Shown: positions 18,769 to 27,672 of the stretch, one piece after another | Layout: each line of letters starts with the position of its first letter | Numbering within the stretch: the stretch's first letter is position 1 | Source of the DNA: Chlorobiaceae bacterium | GTDB taxonomy: Bacteria; Bacteroidota; Chlorobiia; Chlorobiales; Chlorobiaceae | Reading direction: 5' to 3' | DNA length: 39,374 nt | NCBI GenBank assembly: GCA_016931495.1 | Contig: JAFGER010000103.1 | Coordinates: 1 to 39,374, forward strand | Program-made: the position numbers and the translations under genes | The notes under the pieces: generated by a model | Database searches by the model: none | Seen by the model: the letters and a program-made list of their open reading frames with translations, nothing else | What the model was told of the DNA's origin: nothing

Positions 18769-19191
18769 TCAGTCAGGAATATAACGCAAGAACACCACAC
18801 ATCCGTTTGGCAGGCGTTCAACGCCGAGGCTTTCGGCGTAATGGCTCATCAGCAAAAGACCTCTTCCACCCGGTCTCGACCGCGCCGCCTCCGAACAGGC
18901 GGCAGCAAGAGGTGAAGCGGGATCGAACCCTTCGCCACAGTCGCGGATCCGGACATCGAGATACCGGCCGTAACAGTTCCGGCCCACCTCGAACGTCAGG
19001 ACGACCGGAAGCTCCGGTTCACTGCGATTGCCGTGCACGACCGCGTTGACAAAAGCCTCATGCACGCCCAGCTCCAGCTCCGAAGCAAAGCGCTCGCCAT
19101 AATGCTCCATGCTCGCCAGCGCGGCCACCCACCCCCTGAGCTCGCCGGCACATTCGATCCGCGAGGGCAGGGAAAACCGGTAAAAGTTCAT
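18769..19191 (-). CDS. RsbW/SpoIIAB-like anti-sigma factor serine kinase
   Basis: A 140-residue stand-alone GHKL ATPase domain. It has the N-box E45-x3-N49-x5-N55 in [12 protein letters not shown], the G1 box DCGEGFD (84-90) and the G2 box GGRGLLLM (108-115). Proteins of this type hold a sigma factor or another target and phosphorylate the serine of a STAS-domain antagonist. No sigma factor or STAS gene adjoins it; the nearest STAS gene is at 35509. ATG 19191 starts [10 protein letters not shown], the usual first strand, and is preferred over upstream codons that give a low-complexity extension. No strong ribosome binding site is visible. It precedes pgi by 37 bp on the same strand. Confidence 0.87.
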   Translation of the reverse strand: MNFYRFSLPSRIECAGELRGWVAALASMEHYGERFASELELGVHEAFVNAVVHGNRSEPELPVVLTFEVGRNCYGRYLDVRIRDCGEGFDPASPLAAACSEAARSRPGGRGLLLMSHYAESLGVERLPNGCVVFLRYIPD

Positions 19192-19328
19192 AGTAACGGA
19201 AGTTGATGGCTGAGAACAGTCATCCGCCAAAGTAATGAGTGCTTGTGAAGGAGGCAAACTTCAACCGAAAGCACATGACTTTATTTTTTTAGTCGAGACA
19301 AGATTATCAACTTATTTTTCTTACCGAT

Positions 19329-19356
19329 TTGTAATTTTTTATTTAAAATTTATATT
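19329..19356 (+). promoter_or_regulatory. Candidate promoter of the amt-PII genes
   Basis: TTGTAA (19329-19334) and TATATT (19351-19356) are 16 bp apart in the very AT-rich 250-bp gap between the anti-sigma gene and amt. I looked for a sigma-54 site (GG-N10-GC) as expected for nitrogen control and found no convincing one. Confidence 0.4.
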
Positions 19357-19439
19357 GTAACCGTGTGATGAGTTAATTATTCCACCCAATAAAGCACACT
19401 TGGCCTTATTTTTTTCTAAACCGTAACCTGATCAGTATC

Positions 19440-20768
19440 ATGAAATCATTCCTGTCAAAATCCGGAGCGATTGCCGCCGGACTGCTCCTGGCAGCGGCAA
19501 CCTTCAGTCCGCCGCTCCTGGCAGCTGAAGCCGCTGACGCAGCCGCCGTCAATGCCTATGCCATCGACAACTTCTTCCTGTTCATCTGCGCCGTCCTGGT
19601 GCTGTTCATGCAGGCAGGATTTGCGCTGGTTGAAACCGGCCTGAACGCTGCCAAGAACACGGTCAACATCCTGTTCAAGAACCTGATGGACATGGCCATC
19701 GGCGCGATTCTCTTCTTCTTTGTCGGCTATGGACTGATGTATCCGGGCGAAGCTTTCAGCGGAGGCTTTTTCGGATTCGGCGGCAGCGGCATCAGCACCG
19801 AGATGCCAGAAATTGCAGGTGGAAAGCTCTACCCGGCCGTTGACTTCCTTTTCCAGGTAGCCTTCGCAGCCACGGCCGCAACGATCGTCTCGGGCGCGGT
19901 GGCCGGAAGGATGCAGTTCAAGGCCTACCTGATCTACTCGGCGGTCATCTCTGCGGTCGTCTACCCCATCAGCGGCTTCTGGCTCTGGGGCGGCGGCTGG
20001 CTGAAGGCTCTCGGCTTCCATGACTTTGCCGGATCGCTTCTGGTGCACGCTCTGGGCGGTTTTGCCGGTCTGGCAGGTGCCATCGTACTGGGCCCACGCG
20101 TAGGACGCTTCAACGAGGACGGCTCACCGAACGCCATGCCTGGTCACAACCTGGCGCTCAGCACCCTTGGCGTCTTCATTCTCCTGATCGGCTGGTACGG
20201 CTTCAACCCCGGCAGCCAGCTCGCCATCGTAGGTGGAGACAACACGGCCGCTGTCATGAAGATTGCCGTCAACACCACCCTTGCCGCCTGCGCTGGCGCT
20301 GTGGTTGCGATGATCTTCGCCTGGAGCCTCTTCAAGAAGCCTGACCTCACGATGGCTCTGAACGGCATGCTTGCCGGTCTTGTGGCCATTACAGCCAACT
20401 GTGACGTAGTCTCCTATGATGCTTCGCTCATTATCGGTGGAGTTGGCGGTATTCTCGTCGTTCTCGGCATCAAGCTGCTCGACATGCTGAAAATTGACGA
20501 CCCTGTCGGTGCATGGCCAGTCCATGGCCTGAACGGAATCTGGGCCGGCGTTGCAGCCTGGATTTTCGGCGGACAGCCCATGGTCGCCCAGCTCGTCGGG
20601 TCCATCGTCGTGCCGCTCTGGGGTTTCGGTACGATGCTTGTTCTCTTCCTGATCCTCAAGGCTGCTGGCATCCTGCGCGTCCACAAGGATGAAGAGATGA
20701 AAGGCCTCGATATTTCTGAACACAAAGAAGAAGCTTATTATGGCTTCGATATTTACACAACCCAGTAA
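19440..20768 (+). CDS. amt: Ammonium transporter (Amt family)
   Basis: A 442-residue inner-membrane ammonium channel. A cleavable-looking N-terminal signal (hydrophobic 9-22, then small residues before AEAADAA) is followed by eleven transmembrane helices beginning at [12 protein letters not shown]. The twin pore histidines lie in LLVHALGG (about 202) and WPVHGLNG (about 362), and the Amt signature with FNPGSQLA and [10 protein letters not shown] is present. The C-terminal tail (about 415-442) is charged and is where a PII trimer would dock. A PII gene follows 23 bp downstream, the usual arrangement. The upstream gap is AT-rich with a candidate promoter. Expression under nitrogen limitation is inferred from the family. 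Confidence 0.96.
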   Translation: MKSFLSKSGAIAAGLLLAAATFSPPLLAAEAADAAAVNAYAIDNFFLFICAVLVLFMQAGFALVETGLNAAKNTVNILFKNLMDMAIGAILFFFVGYGLMYPGEAFSGGFFGFGGSGISTEMPEIAGGKLYPAVDFLFQVAFAATAATIVSGAVAGRMQFKAYLIYSAVISAVVYPISGFWLWGGGWLKALGFHDFAGSLLVHALGGFAGLAGAIVLGPRVGRFNEDGSPNAMPGHNLALSTLGVFILLIGWYGFNPGSQLAIVGGDNTAAVMKIAVNTTLAACAGAVVAMIFAWSLFKKPDLTMALNGMLAGLVAITANCDVVSYDASLIIGGVGGILVVLGIKLLDMLKIDDPVGAWPVHGLNGIWAGVAAWIFGGQPMVAQLVGSIVVPLWGFGTMLVLFLILKAAGILRVHKDEEMKGLDISEHKEEAYYGFDIYTTQ

Positions 20769-20791
20769 CGCATTTAAACGGAGCACAAGCA

Positions 20792-21133
20792 ATGAAATAC
20801 ATCGTAGCAATGATTCAGCCCCACAAGCTGCCTGACGTGAAAAAAAGTCTCGCCGCCGCCGGGGTTCGCAAGATGACCGTTACCAACGCTCTCGGATGCG
20901 GCGCTCAGGGTGGCTACACCGAGGTTTATCGCGGCGTACCGAGCGAGGTCAATCTCCTGAAAAAAATGAAGCTTGAAATCGCCGTAAACGAAGATTACGT
21001 TGATACCACAGTAAAAGCGATCATAAAAGGTGCAAAAACAGGTGAGATTGGTGACGGAAAAATTTTTATCTTTGACCTTCCAGAATGCATCCGGATCAGA
21101 ACTGAAGAAAAAGGCAGCAGCGCCATCGGTTGA
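20792..21133 (+). CDS. PII family nitrogen regulator with altered T-loop
   Basis: A 113-residue GlnB/GlnK-type signal protein that binds ATP/ADP and 2-oxoglutarate and, next to amt, should gate the ammonium channel. The B-loop TGEIGDGK (83-90) and C-terminal RIRT (101-104) are intact, and Gln39 (2-oxoglutarate/Mg site) is kept. The T-loop deviates: GCGAQGGY instead of GRGRQKGH, and the uridylylated Tyr51 of E. coli GlnB is Ser51 here, although Tyr46 of TEVYRG remains. It therefore probably is not uridylylated in the usual way. The start at 20792 follows GGAG about 8 bp upstream. It is not obviously NifI. A hairpin, then the porin gene, follow. Confidence 0.93.
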   Translation: MKYIVAMIQPHKLPDVKKSLAAAGVRKMTVTNALGCGAQGGYTEVYRGVPSEVNLLKKMKLEIAVNEDYVDTTVKAIIKGAKTGEIGDGKIFIFDLPECIRIRTEEKGSSAIG

Positions 21134-21152
21134 TCCTGTATTCTGATCTTTT

Positions 21153-21181
21153 CGGGAGCTTTCGTGTGGAGGAAGCTCCCG
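21153..21181 (+). terminator. Hairpin after the PII gene
   Basis: CGGGAGCTT pairs perfectly with AAGCTCCCG across an 11-nt loop, 19 bp after the PII stop codon. No T-run follows, so termination may be partial or the stem may protect the 3' end. Confidence 0.5.
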
Positions 21182-21233
21182 GTATGTACACACAAACCAT
21201 AACACCACAGTTAAACGAAAGGAGTTATTGTCA

Positions 21234-21914
21234 ATGAAAAAGACATCAAAACTGATTGCCCTCGCCGCAGTACTGTTCGCAGGTTTCGGCTCAAGCAACG
21301 CAATGGCAGCTGAAGGCTTCGATCTCGGCGCAGACGTCGTCAGCAGCTATGTCTGGAGAGGTAGCGATCTCGGTGATTCCGCAGCGATCCAGCCCAGCCT
21401 TTCCTACACCTTCGAGAACGGTCTCTCCGTCGGCCTCTGGGGTTCCTATGCCCTTACCGAAAACAGCGGTAACTGCCCCAAGGACCGTTATAAAGAAGTC
21501 GATCTCACCATCAGCATGCCGGTCGGCCCTGTCACCCTTGCCGTGACCGACTACAATGCTGATCCAGAAGATGGCAACACCTTCGATTTCGGCGAAAATG
21601 GCAACAACACCGTCGAAGTCAGCGCCAGCTACAGCCACGAGAACATCGGCCTTATGGCTGGTGTGTTCGTTGCCGGTAACGACTACGACAACGCCTGGTA
21701 CTGCGAAGCCACCTACCAGTTCTACAACAAGGATGGCTACACCGCCAAAGCCGTTGCCGGTCTCGGTAACGAAGGCTTCTATGGCGATGGCGAAGGCAAG
21801 AAGCTTGCCCTGGTCAACACCGGTATTGCCGTGTCGAAAGACCGTTACACCGCATCGGCTATCTACAACCCGGATACCGAAGATTCTTACCTGGTCTTCA
21901 TGGCCTCATTCTGA
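21234..21914 (+). CDS. TorF-like outer-membrane porin-family protein
   Basis: A 226-residue secreted beta-rich protein. The Sec signal peptide has KK at the N-terminus, a hydrophobic core LIALAAVLFAGFG and probable cleavage after AMA (about residue 25). The mature start GADVVSSYVWRG is characteristic of the TorF/Gcw_chp putative porin family, with alternating-residue strands and a terminal phenylalanine (FMASF) as in outer-membrane barrels. Two cysteines (in NCPKD and WYCEA) could form a disulfide. ATG 21234 has a strong ribosome binding site, GAAAGGAG, nine bases upstream, suggesting high expression. It follows amt and PII and has its own strong terminator. The substrate is unknown; a link to nitrogen uptake is only contextual. 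Confidence 0.82.
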   Translation: MKKTSKLIALAAVLFAGFGSSNAMAAEGFDLGADVVSSYVWRGSDLGDSAAIQPSLSYTFENGLSVGLWGSYALTENSGNCPKDRYKEVDLTISMPVGPVTLAVTDYNADPEDGNTFDFGENGNNTVEVSASYSHENIGLMAGVFVAGNDYDNAWYCEATYQFYNKDGYTAKAVAGLGNEGFYGDGEGKKLALVNTGIAVSKDRYTASAIYNPDTEDSYLVFMASF

Positions 21915-21940
21915 GTGTGGAAACGTTCTTTGTTAGGTTA

Positions 21941-21972
21941 ACAAAAAAGGAGCCCTTGGGCTCCTTTTTTGT
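21941..21972 (+). terminator. Terminator of the porin gene
   Basis: ACAAAAAAGGAGCCC and GGGCTCCTTTTTTGT form a near-perfect stem with a minimal CTTG loop and a T-run. It lies 27 bp after the stop codon and may also work on the minus strand. Confidence 0.9.
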
Positions 21973-21996
21973 TTGTACCTATGGGACTTATAGGTC
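21970..21996 (-). repeat. 9-bp tandem array, two to three units
   Basis: On the minus strand GACCTATAA, GTCCCATAG and GTACAAACA follow in register. The first two units match units of the arrays at 1275 and 15461. It lies between the convergent porin and GNAT genes. Confidence 0.5.
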
Positions 21997-22055
21997 GTAT
22001 ATGATATTGAAGTAGAAGAGTGAGCCCGTGCTTTAAGCGCACGCCCTCTGCTCGC

Positions 22056-23189
22056 TCAGATCGCTTTTTCGTAGATCACATACTCCTTGTAGGGGATGCC
22101 GCCGATCACCTTGGCGAGCTTGCTCATCGCCTCGTTGGACTTGAGCACCCAGCTCATTTCGCTGGCGAACAGGCCGTATTTGCCGCCGTACTCCGAAATG
22201 CGCGCATTCAGGATGCTGTCGATTCCCTTGTTGCGGTACTCGGGCAGCACACCCATCGTGATGGTTCGGAACATCGAGATGTTACGCTTGTACCAGAGGT
22301 ACTTTACCAGCCCCCACGGAGTGAAGGGATTGCCGTTGACATGCTTGAGCGCCTGGTTGATGTCGGGTAGGGAAAGTGAGAACCCGATGGTTTTTCCCTC
22401 CCTGTCTTCAACGAAATAGATGAAGTGCGGATCAGCGATCGGCTTGAGGCTTTTGGCCATGAAATCGAACTCCCGGTCGGTCATGGGCACGAACCCCCAG
22501 TTCTTCTCCCAGGCCTTGTTGTAAATGTCCCTGATCTTTTCAATCTCGCTGTCGAAACGCTTCATGTCCAGATCGCGCACACTCAGCCCCTCCCGCTTCA
22601 GCACATGCTGGGCGATGCGGCTCAGGCGGCTGATGTCGATCATCTTCTGGTCGATGTACCAGGCAAGCAGCTCCTGACCGATCTTGTGACCGCTGTTCAG
22701 GCAGAGATCGTTGTAGTATGGCGGGTTGTAGAGCATCAGAAAGACAGGCGGGCTGTCGAACCCTTTGGCGAGCATCCCGCACTGGTCATTCATCGACGGA
22801 CTTACCGGGCCGCGCATCGTATCGAGCCCCTTGCTTTTGAGCCACAGGGCGGCGGCTTCAAAGAGCGCATCGGCAACCTTCTGGTCTTCAACGCACTCGA
22901 AAAAACCCCAGAATCCGACCTTGTCTTCATGAATCTCGTTGTGGCGGCGGTTGCGGATCGCGGCGATTGTACCGGCCATGACGCCATCCTTCCATGCGGT
23001 AAACATGGCCAGATCGGCGTGCTCGTAAAGGGGATAGCGTTCGGTATCGAGAGTCTTCATGTAGTCCGACACGACCGGCGGTACCCAGTTGCGGTTCAGC
23101 TCCGGCTCCTTGCGATAGATCTTCCACGCAAATCTGATGAACTGTTTCCGCTCTCGTTTGGTGTTGACGCGCCTGATTTCGATACTCAT
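22056..23189 (-). CDS. GNAT-fold acetyltransferase-like protein
   Basis: A 377-residue protein of the long, two-part GNAT-like family found in many bacteria and usually annotated only as N-acetyltransferase. The N-terminal half contains a WKIYRKEP...WVPP segment and RGPVSPSMNDQCGML; the C-terminal half has a GNAT-type strand-helix with TITMGVLPEYRNKGIDSIL, where the RNKG loop would bind the acetyl-CoA pyrophosphate. No membrane segments or signal peptide. The substrate is unknown. ATG 23189 (MSIEIRRVNT) is chosen over an upstream start in the same frame that would run into a strong hairpin. Upstream on the same strand is the DUF2892 gene, separated by 105 bp with that hairpin. Confidence 0.8.
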   Translation of the reverse strand: MSIEIRRVNTKRERKQFIRFAWKIYRKEPELNRNWVPPVVSDYMKTLDTERYPLYEHADLAMFTAWKDGVMAGTIAAIRNRRHNEIHEDKVGFWGFFECVEDQKVADALFEAAALWLKSKGLDTMRGPVSPSMNDQCGMLAKGFDSPPVFLMLYNPPYYNDLCLNSGHKIGQELLAWYIDQKMIDISRLSRIAQHVLKREGLSVRDLDMKRFDSEIEKIRDIYNKAWEKNWGFVPMTDREFDFMAKSLKPIADPHFIYFVEDREGKTIGFSLSLPDINQALKHVNGNPFTPWGLVKYLWYKRNISMFRTITMGVLPEYRNKGIDSILNARISEYGGKYGLFASEMSWVLKSNEAMSKLAKVIGGIPYKEYVIYEKAI

Positions 23190-23245
23190 GTCGATCGGTC
23201 GGTTATGGACATTGACAGCGGCGGGGGTTGCCTCCGCCAAAAGGA

Positions 23246-23280
23246 TCGCGCGCGGCTGGAGAACTTCCGGGCGCGCGCGA
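23246..23280 (-). terminator. GC-rich hairpin between DUF2892 gene and GNAT gene
   Basis: TCGCGCGCG-G-CTGGA pairs with TCCGG-G-CGCGCGCGA around GAACT: 14 pairs with one mismatch. On the minus strand it begins 15 bp after the DUF2892 stop and is followed by ATCCTTTTGG, a short T-tract. A plausible but weak terminator. Confidence 0.45.
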
Positions 23281-23294
23281 AAGGGATGGTGACG

Positions 23295-23498
23295 TTATTT
23301 GAACGCCTGTCCGGGCTCGACACCCATCGCCTTGAGAATCTTCACGAGGGGGCAGAAACCGGTAAATGCAGCCTGAAAAAGATTGAGGCCGACAAATCCG
23401 GTAAACCAGAGCCAGTTCTGGTTATGATAGACAGAGAGCAGCACGCTGACGACCACGAAGAGGCCGGCGACGGCATAGACAAGTTTATCAATGTTCAT
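23295..23498 (-). CDS. Small DUF2892 (YgaP-like) membrane protein
   Basis: A 67-residue protein with two hydrophobic segments (about 7-24 and 30-48) joined by a short polar turn. It ends with [16 protein letters not shown], typical of the DUF2892 family, which is found alone or as the membrane tail of rhodanese YgaP. It is an inner-membrane protein of unknown role. ATG 23498 gives [10 protein letters not shown], a normal family start. It lies 50 bp downstream of the DAHP synthase gene on the same strand. No rhodanese gene is nearby. Confidence 0.75.
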   Translation of the reverse strand: MNIDKLVYAVAGLFVVVSVLLSVYHNQNWLWFTGFVGLNLFQAAFTGFCPLVKILKAMGVEPGQAFK

Positions 23499-23548
23499 GG
23501 GTGCAAATGTTGTCTTGAAGTTGTCTTGGTCAGTTTAAATAACGATCG

Positions 23549-24610
23549 TCACGAGTTTGCGCTGATGCGCTTCATGTACGCTGCGCCATCACGAAGCATT
23601 TTCGCGGTTTCATCCCACGAGACGCACTCATCGGTAATGGATACTCCGTACTGCAACTCCTGGCGGTTGACCGGGAATGGCTGGTTTCCGGAACAGATGT
23701 TGCTTTCGATCATCACACCGGCAATGCTCTGGTTGCCATGCTCCTTCTGCGAGAGAATATCCTGCCAGACCTTGACCTGGTTGCCGAACTTCTTGTCAGA
23801 ATTGGCGTGGCTGCAATCGACCAGCAGATGGGGTGAAAGCTTCGCTTTCTGAAGCTGCTTTTCGGCCTGGGCGATGCTTTCTGCATCGTAATTGGGCCGC
23901 TTCGAGCCTCCGCGCAACACGAGATGACCGAAGGGATTGCCCTTGGTGGTAATCACGCTGCTCTGGCCATTCTTGTCGATACCCAGAAAACTGTGCTGGT
24001 GCATGGCCGAGTGAATGGCGTCGATAGCCACCTGAAGCCGGCCATCGGTCGAATTCTTGAAGCCGACCGGCATCGACAGCCCGCTGGCCATCTGGCGGTG
24101 GGTCTGCGACTCAATCGTACGCGCGCCGATAGCCGCCCAACTGATCAGATCGGCCACATATTGCGGCGTGATCGGATCCAGAAACTCGGTGGCCGCCGGC
24201 AAGCCGAGCTCGTTCAGCTCGATGAGCAGCTTGCGCGCATGGTAGAGTCCGTGCTCGATATCGTAAGTGTCGTTCAGATGCGGATCGTTGATGAAGCCCT
24301 TCCAGCCGATGGTTGTCCTTGGCTTCTCGAAATAGACGCGCATGATGATGCAGAACTGCTCGTGAAGCTCTTCTCGCAGCGCGACAAGCCGCGAAGCGTA
24401 ATCTTTTGCCGCATCGATGTCATGAATAGAGCACGGGCCGACGATGACCAGCATCCTCGAATCCCTGCCGGTGAGAATATCCTCAATCTCACGCCTGGCC
24501 TGACAAACGGTATCGGCAATATGTTCCGTTACAGGCAACTTCTCCTTCAGCTCCTGAGGAGAAGAGAGCGTGATGATGCTTGAAACTCGTAAATCTTGTA
24601 ACTGTTGCAT
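23549..24610 (-). CDS. 3-deoxy-7-phosphoheptulonate (DAHP) synthase, class I
   Basis: A 353-residue enzyme condensing phosphoenolpyruvate with erythrose-4-phosphate, the first step of aromatic amino-acid synthesis. It is of the AroF/AroG/AroH class I-alpha type: GPCSIHD (58-64) carries the metal-binding Cys60, then [20 protein letters not shown], the GSKRPNYD loop and DCSHANS. The N-terminal extension (1-45) is the part that in E. coli homologues forms the feedback-inhibition site; which amino acid inhibits this one cannot be told, so I give no letter. ATG 24610 starts the family-typical N-terminus. A strong hairpin lies about 120 bp upstream; I saw no leader peptide rich in Phe, Tyr or Trp. 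Confidence 0.95.
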   Translation of the reverse strand: MQQLQDLRVSSIITLSSPQELKEKLPVTEHIADTVCQARREIEDILTGRDSRMLVIVGPCSIHDIDAAKDYASRLVALREELHEQFCIIMRVYFEKPRTTIGWKGFINDPHLNDTYDIEHGLYHARKLLIELNELGLPAATEFLDPITPQYVADLISWAAIGARTIESQTHRQMASGLSMPVGFKNSTDGRLQVAIDAIHSAMHQHSFLGIDKNGQSSVITTKGNPFGHLVLRGGSKRPNYDAESIAQAEKQLQKAKLSPHLLVDCSHANSDKKFGNQVKVWQDILSQKEHGNQSIAGVMIESNICSGNQPFPVNRQELQYGVSITDECVSWDETAKMLRDGAAYMKRISANS

Positions 24611-24727
24611 TCGTTATACTCAGAAAAATCGTCATTCAGCCATAAACCGCAAGGAAGATACTAAATCAACCTCAATAATGGCAGAGGTCTCCAGTAAATT
24701 CCCTTCATGTTTCAGGATGCCCCTAAA

Positions 24728-24760
24728 CAGGAAAACCTGCCGCACCGGCAGGTTCTCCTG
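24728..24760 (-). terminator. Hairpin between ArsA-like gene and DAHP synthase gene
   Basis: CAGGA-A-AACCTGCCG pairs with CGGCAGGTT-C-TCCTG around CAC, a 15-bp stem with one mismatch. On the minus strand it is followed by TTTAGGGG, a weak T-tract. It lies 36 bp after the ArsA-like stop and most simply ends that transcript. Confidence 0.65.
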
Positions 24761-24795
24761 TTCCTTCACAAAAGGATATGAAAGAAAGGAGGCTC

Positions 24796-25983
24796 TTACC
24801 CTCTGGTAAACTCGATGTTGAGCCAACCCTTCTCGAACGATGCACCGGTGGACTCCATGCCGGCAAGGAAGATCGGCAGAGCCACAATCTTCTGGTAATC
24901 GCCGATACGGATGGTCAGGTCATCGCCAAGCTTGAGAATCTTCGGTTCGAGGCCCATGTCTTCCATGAACGGCAGCTTGACGCGAACCGTGTAATGGCCT
25001 TCAGAGTTCTTGATGACGTTGATCGGGTCTTCCTTGAAGAAGATGTCAAGCGGATTCTCGTCGCCATAGACCTTTTCGCCAACCTTGCGAAGCATTTCCA
25101 GGCCAACCACCTCATTGTTGAACAGCGGCACTTCGGCAACCGGAATCGGAGCGAAAGCGTCGTTGATCTGGTTGATATACTTCTGCTGGATGCTGCGCCA
25201 CTGCTGGAAGTACGGGTCGGGGCTCTGGTCGGGCATCACGCGGTTGATGGTGATCCTGTCAACCGTGATACCGTAAAGGTTCAGGTAGGTCAAGGCGCGC
25301 ATCGACTCCTTGATGACCATCTTCTCGGGGTTCATGACCAGGCGCATGGTGGTTTTGGAACCGTCGGCAAGCAGGTCGATGATGCCCTCGGTCGAAGAGA
25401 ACAGGTTGTCCACCTTTTCGTACACCTCTTCGGGAGCGACGAAATCGTCAAGCTTCTTGACCTTTTTGGACAGCGGCCTGATGACCGGCTTCACCATGTA
25501 TTTCTCGACGTTGCGGATGAATTTGATGAACCAGCCGAAGGTCTCGGGCAGCGAAAGCAGCCTGAGCGTTTCGCCGGTCGGGGCGCAGTCAACGACGAGA
25601 AGATCGAAATCCTTCTGCTCCTCGTTGTAGCGTTTGATGTAGGAAAGCGAAAACAGCTCCTCCATACCCGGAAGAACACCCATCTCTTCGGCATAGACAC
25701 CTTCGATGCCGCGCGAAGCCATGAGCTGGGCGAAATGCTCACGGACGACATCCCAGTTGAGGTTCAGGTCGCCGAAAACGCTGACTTCCTGCCCCCAGAG
25801 GTTTTCGGCAACCTTGACGGGCGACGGTCCAAGCTCTACGTCGAGAGAGTCACCGAGGCTGTGAGCCGGGTCGGTCGACATGATGAGGGTCTTGTAACCC
25901 ATATCGGCTGCTCTCAAGGCCGTTGCCGCAGCAACTGAAGTCTTGCCGACGCCTCCCTTACCGGTGAAGATGATATTACGCAT
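24796..25983 (-). CDS. ArsA family ATPase with C-terminal HSP20-like domain
   Basis: A 395-residue single-ATPase-domain member of the ArsA/Get3 group. The deviant Walker A GKGGVGKT (8-15), switch I DPAHSLGD (38-45) and the switch II region [12 protein letters not shown] (132-143) are all present. The C-terminal 90 residues (about 300-395, beta-rich, ending [10 protein letters not shown]) look like the small-heat-shock-type domain attached to this family in phototrophs. No arsB, arsD or arsR is nearby and the CxxC of Get3 is not seen, so arsenite efflux is unlikely; a chaperone or targeting role is a guess. Green sulfur bacteria are known to encode several such proteins. ATG 25983 directly starts [11 protein letters not shown]. 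Confidence 0.88.
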   Translation of the reverse strand: MRNIIFTGKGGVGKTSVAAATALRAADMGYKTLIMSTDPAHSLGDSLDVELGPSPVKVAENLWGQEVSVFGDLNLNWDVVREHFAQLMASRGIEGVYAEEMGVLPGMEELFSLSYIKRYNEEQKDFDLLVVDCAPTGETLRLLSLPETFGWFIKFIRNVEKYMVKPVIRPLSKKVKKLDDFVAPEEVYEKVDNLFSSTEGIIDLLADGSKTTMRLVMNPEKMVIKESMRALTYLNLYGITVDRITINRVMPDQSPDPYFQQWRSIQQKYINQINDAFAPIPVAEVPLFNNEVVGLEMLRKVGEKVYGDENPLDIFFKEDPINVIKNSEGHYTVRVKLPFMEDMGLEPKILKLGDDLTIRIGDYQKIVALPIFLAGMESTGASFEKGWLNIEFTRG

Positions 25984-26079
25984 ACGCTGTTATAGGTACC
26001 ATTTATAGGTGGTTGAAGAAACTGGCCGTCTCACAGAAAACTGGACAAACGGTGCGCGCGAAAATTGAATGCTTAAGAT

Positions 26080-26117
26080 AAAAAAAAACTGGCAATGACA
26101 AGAAGAACAACTGCCAG
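26080..26117 (-). terminator. Intrinsic terminator of the lytic transglycosylase gene
   Basis: On the minus strand CTGGCA...TGCCAG, with a 17-nt loop, is followed by nine T (complement of 26080-26088). It lies about 100 bp after the stop at 26221. The stem is short but the T-run is strong. Confidence 0.65.
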
Positions 26118-26220
26118 ACTGTCACGGAATCAACTCATCCGGCAACAGAACCGGCTCCCCGGAACACCGGTTGATCCCGGATCGTTCGACGCAGTACCCG
26201 TTAACCACGTTGCGCGGTTA

Positions 26221-27591
26221 TCACCCGCGCCTTTTCTTCTTCTTTTTCTTCTTCAGTTTGGCCGAAGCCTTCGAACTGCTCCCGTCAGCGTCAGCCTTGA
26301 AAACCACGAGCTTCTGGCCGGGAGTCAGCGTGGATCTTTTCAGGTTGTTCCAGTCGATAAGCTCGCTTACCGAACAGCCATACTTGCGTGAAATTCTTGA
26401 AAGCGTCTCTCCTCGCTTGACCACGTGAACCTTCCGGCCGCGCTTGGTGCCGATCACCTGATCCTGCCGCTCGACGTCGCGCACCATTGCGTACAGACAC
26501 TCTTTTTCGGCAACCATTTCCGGACGGTAGGCATAAATATCCTGCTCCCTGTCACGGAAGCGCTGCACGTACTGGCGGGTCAGCCTGATCATGCGGGGCT
26601 CCGATTCCGGCGCGGGAATCAGCCCGGCCTTGTACTGCGGATTGAGGAACCTGAGATCCTCCATCGGCACGCCGATCGTTTCGTGAAGCTGATCGAAGGT
26701 GAGCGCCGCCCTTACCGGCACCCGCTCGGTCTCCGAATAGAGATAGCCCGGTTCTGCCGGCTTGATGTTGTGCTCGCGGTAGTAGTTCATCACATAGGTC
26801 ACGGCGATGAACGCCGGGACATACCCTCTGGTCTCCTGTGGCAGATAGGGCCAGATTTCCCAGTAATCGGTCGCGCCGCCAGATTTCCTGATGGCGCGTT
26901 TCACGTTACCCGCCCCGGCATTGTAGGCGGCAAGCGCCAGGAACCAGTCGCCAAACATGTCGTGCAGATCGCGCAGATGCGCGCACGCCGCGATGGTCGC
27001 CTTGGTCGGATCGTAACGGTCCTCAATGAACGACGAGGATTGCAGGCCGTACATTTTGCCCGTGCCGCTCATGAACTGCCACAAGCCTCGGGCTCCGGCC
27101 CGGGAAACCGCCGTCGGATTCAGCGCGGACTCCACGATGGCCAGATACTTCATTTCGGGAGGAATATCGTACTCGCGGAACTTCTCGTCGAACAGCGGAA
27201 AGTAGATGCTGCTCAGGCCAAGCACCTTCGAGACAGACTTGCGCTTGTCCACCGCATAGACGCGGATATACCCTTTGACATGCTGGTTATAGACCAGATT
27301 GAACTCGCTGTTCCTGGCAAGCTTTGCTATTCTGGAAGCGTAAACAGAATCACTGAACTGGGGGATGAACTCTCTGGGAAACCCGCTCTCCCCTCTGACG
27401 GGTCTTTCCGGAGTGAACCGGTCATCGGAAAAATAGGTGGCATTGACCAGGCTGTCGAGCATTTCGGAGACGCGATTGGAACGCGCAATGGCAAGACTGT
27501 CGGGCTCCGCTCCGGACGCTTCGGACCGGAAAAGGAGCACCTGCAAGATGACGCAGAGAAAAAAAAGCCGGAACTGCAGGATGTTCTTCAC
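26221..27591 (-). CDS. MltD-like membrane-bound lytic transglycosylase with LysM
   Basis: A 456-residue exported enzyme that cleaves peptidoglycan glycan strands to 1,6-anhydro-muramyl ends. A signal peptide (about 5-28, [15 protein letters not shown], ending at ASGA) precedes the SLT catalytic domain with the catalytic glutamate E154 in ESALNP, then [11 protein letters not shown] and AYNAGAGNV. Near residues 398-443 there is a LysM domain ([15 protein letters not shown]...[10 protein letters not shown]) for glycan binding. GTG 27591 is chosen because it begins just before the signal peptide; the open frame to ATG 27672 would add an unnatural extension. The protein ends in a Lys/Arg tail with seven consecutive lysines. 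It may be a lipoprotein-free form, as no lipobox is seen. Confidence 0.9.
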   Translation of the reverse strand: MKNILQFRLFFLCVILQVLLFRSEASGAEPDSLAIARSNRVSEMLDSLVNATYFSDDRFTPERPVRGESGFPREFIPQFSDSVYASRIAKLARNSEFNLVYNQHVKGYIRVYAVDKRKSVSKVLGLSSIYFPLFDEKFREYDIPPEMKYLAIVESALNPTAVSRAGARGLWQFMSGTGKMYGLQSSSFIEDRYDPTKATIAACAHLRDLHDMFGDWFLALAAYNAGAGNVKRAIRKSGGATDYWEIWPYLPQETRGYVPAFIAVTYVMNYYREHNIKPAEPGYLYSETERVPVRAALTFDQLHETIGVPMEDLRFLNPQYKAGLIPAPESEPRMIRLTRQYVQRFRDREQDIYAYRPEMVAEKECLYAMVRDVERQDQVIGTKRGRKVHVVKRGETLSRISRKYGCSVSELIDWNNLKRSTLTPGQKLVVFKADADGSSSKASAKLKKKKKKKRRG

Positions 27592-27672
27592 GAGAGTACC
27601 CGGTTTAAACGGATGGATAAGGTCAAAAGGATGACCGACGATGCATGGTTCGAACGGTCTGAAACGGAACAT

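Noticed and set aside
19192-19439. Sigma-54 promoter before amt
   Set aside because: The region is AT-rich, but no convincing GG-N10-GC pair with the flanking consensus was found.
22425-23852. Plus-strand open frame opposite the GNAT, DUF2892 and DAHP synthase genes
   Set aside because: It spans parts of three well-supported minus-strand genes and their gaps, with no motif of its own.
24611-24795. T-box or leader-peptide attenuator before the DAHP synthase gene
   Set aside because: No T-box core sequence and no leader frame rich in aromatic codons; the hairpin is better explained as the terminator of the ArsA-like gene.
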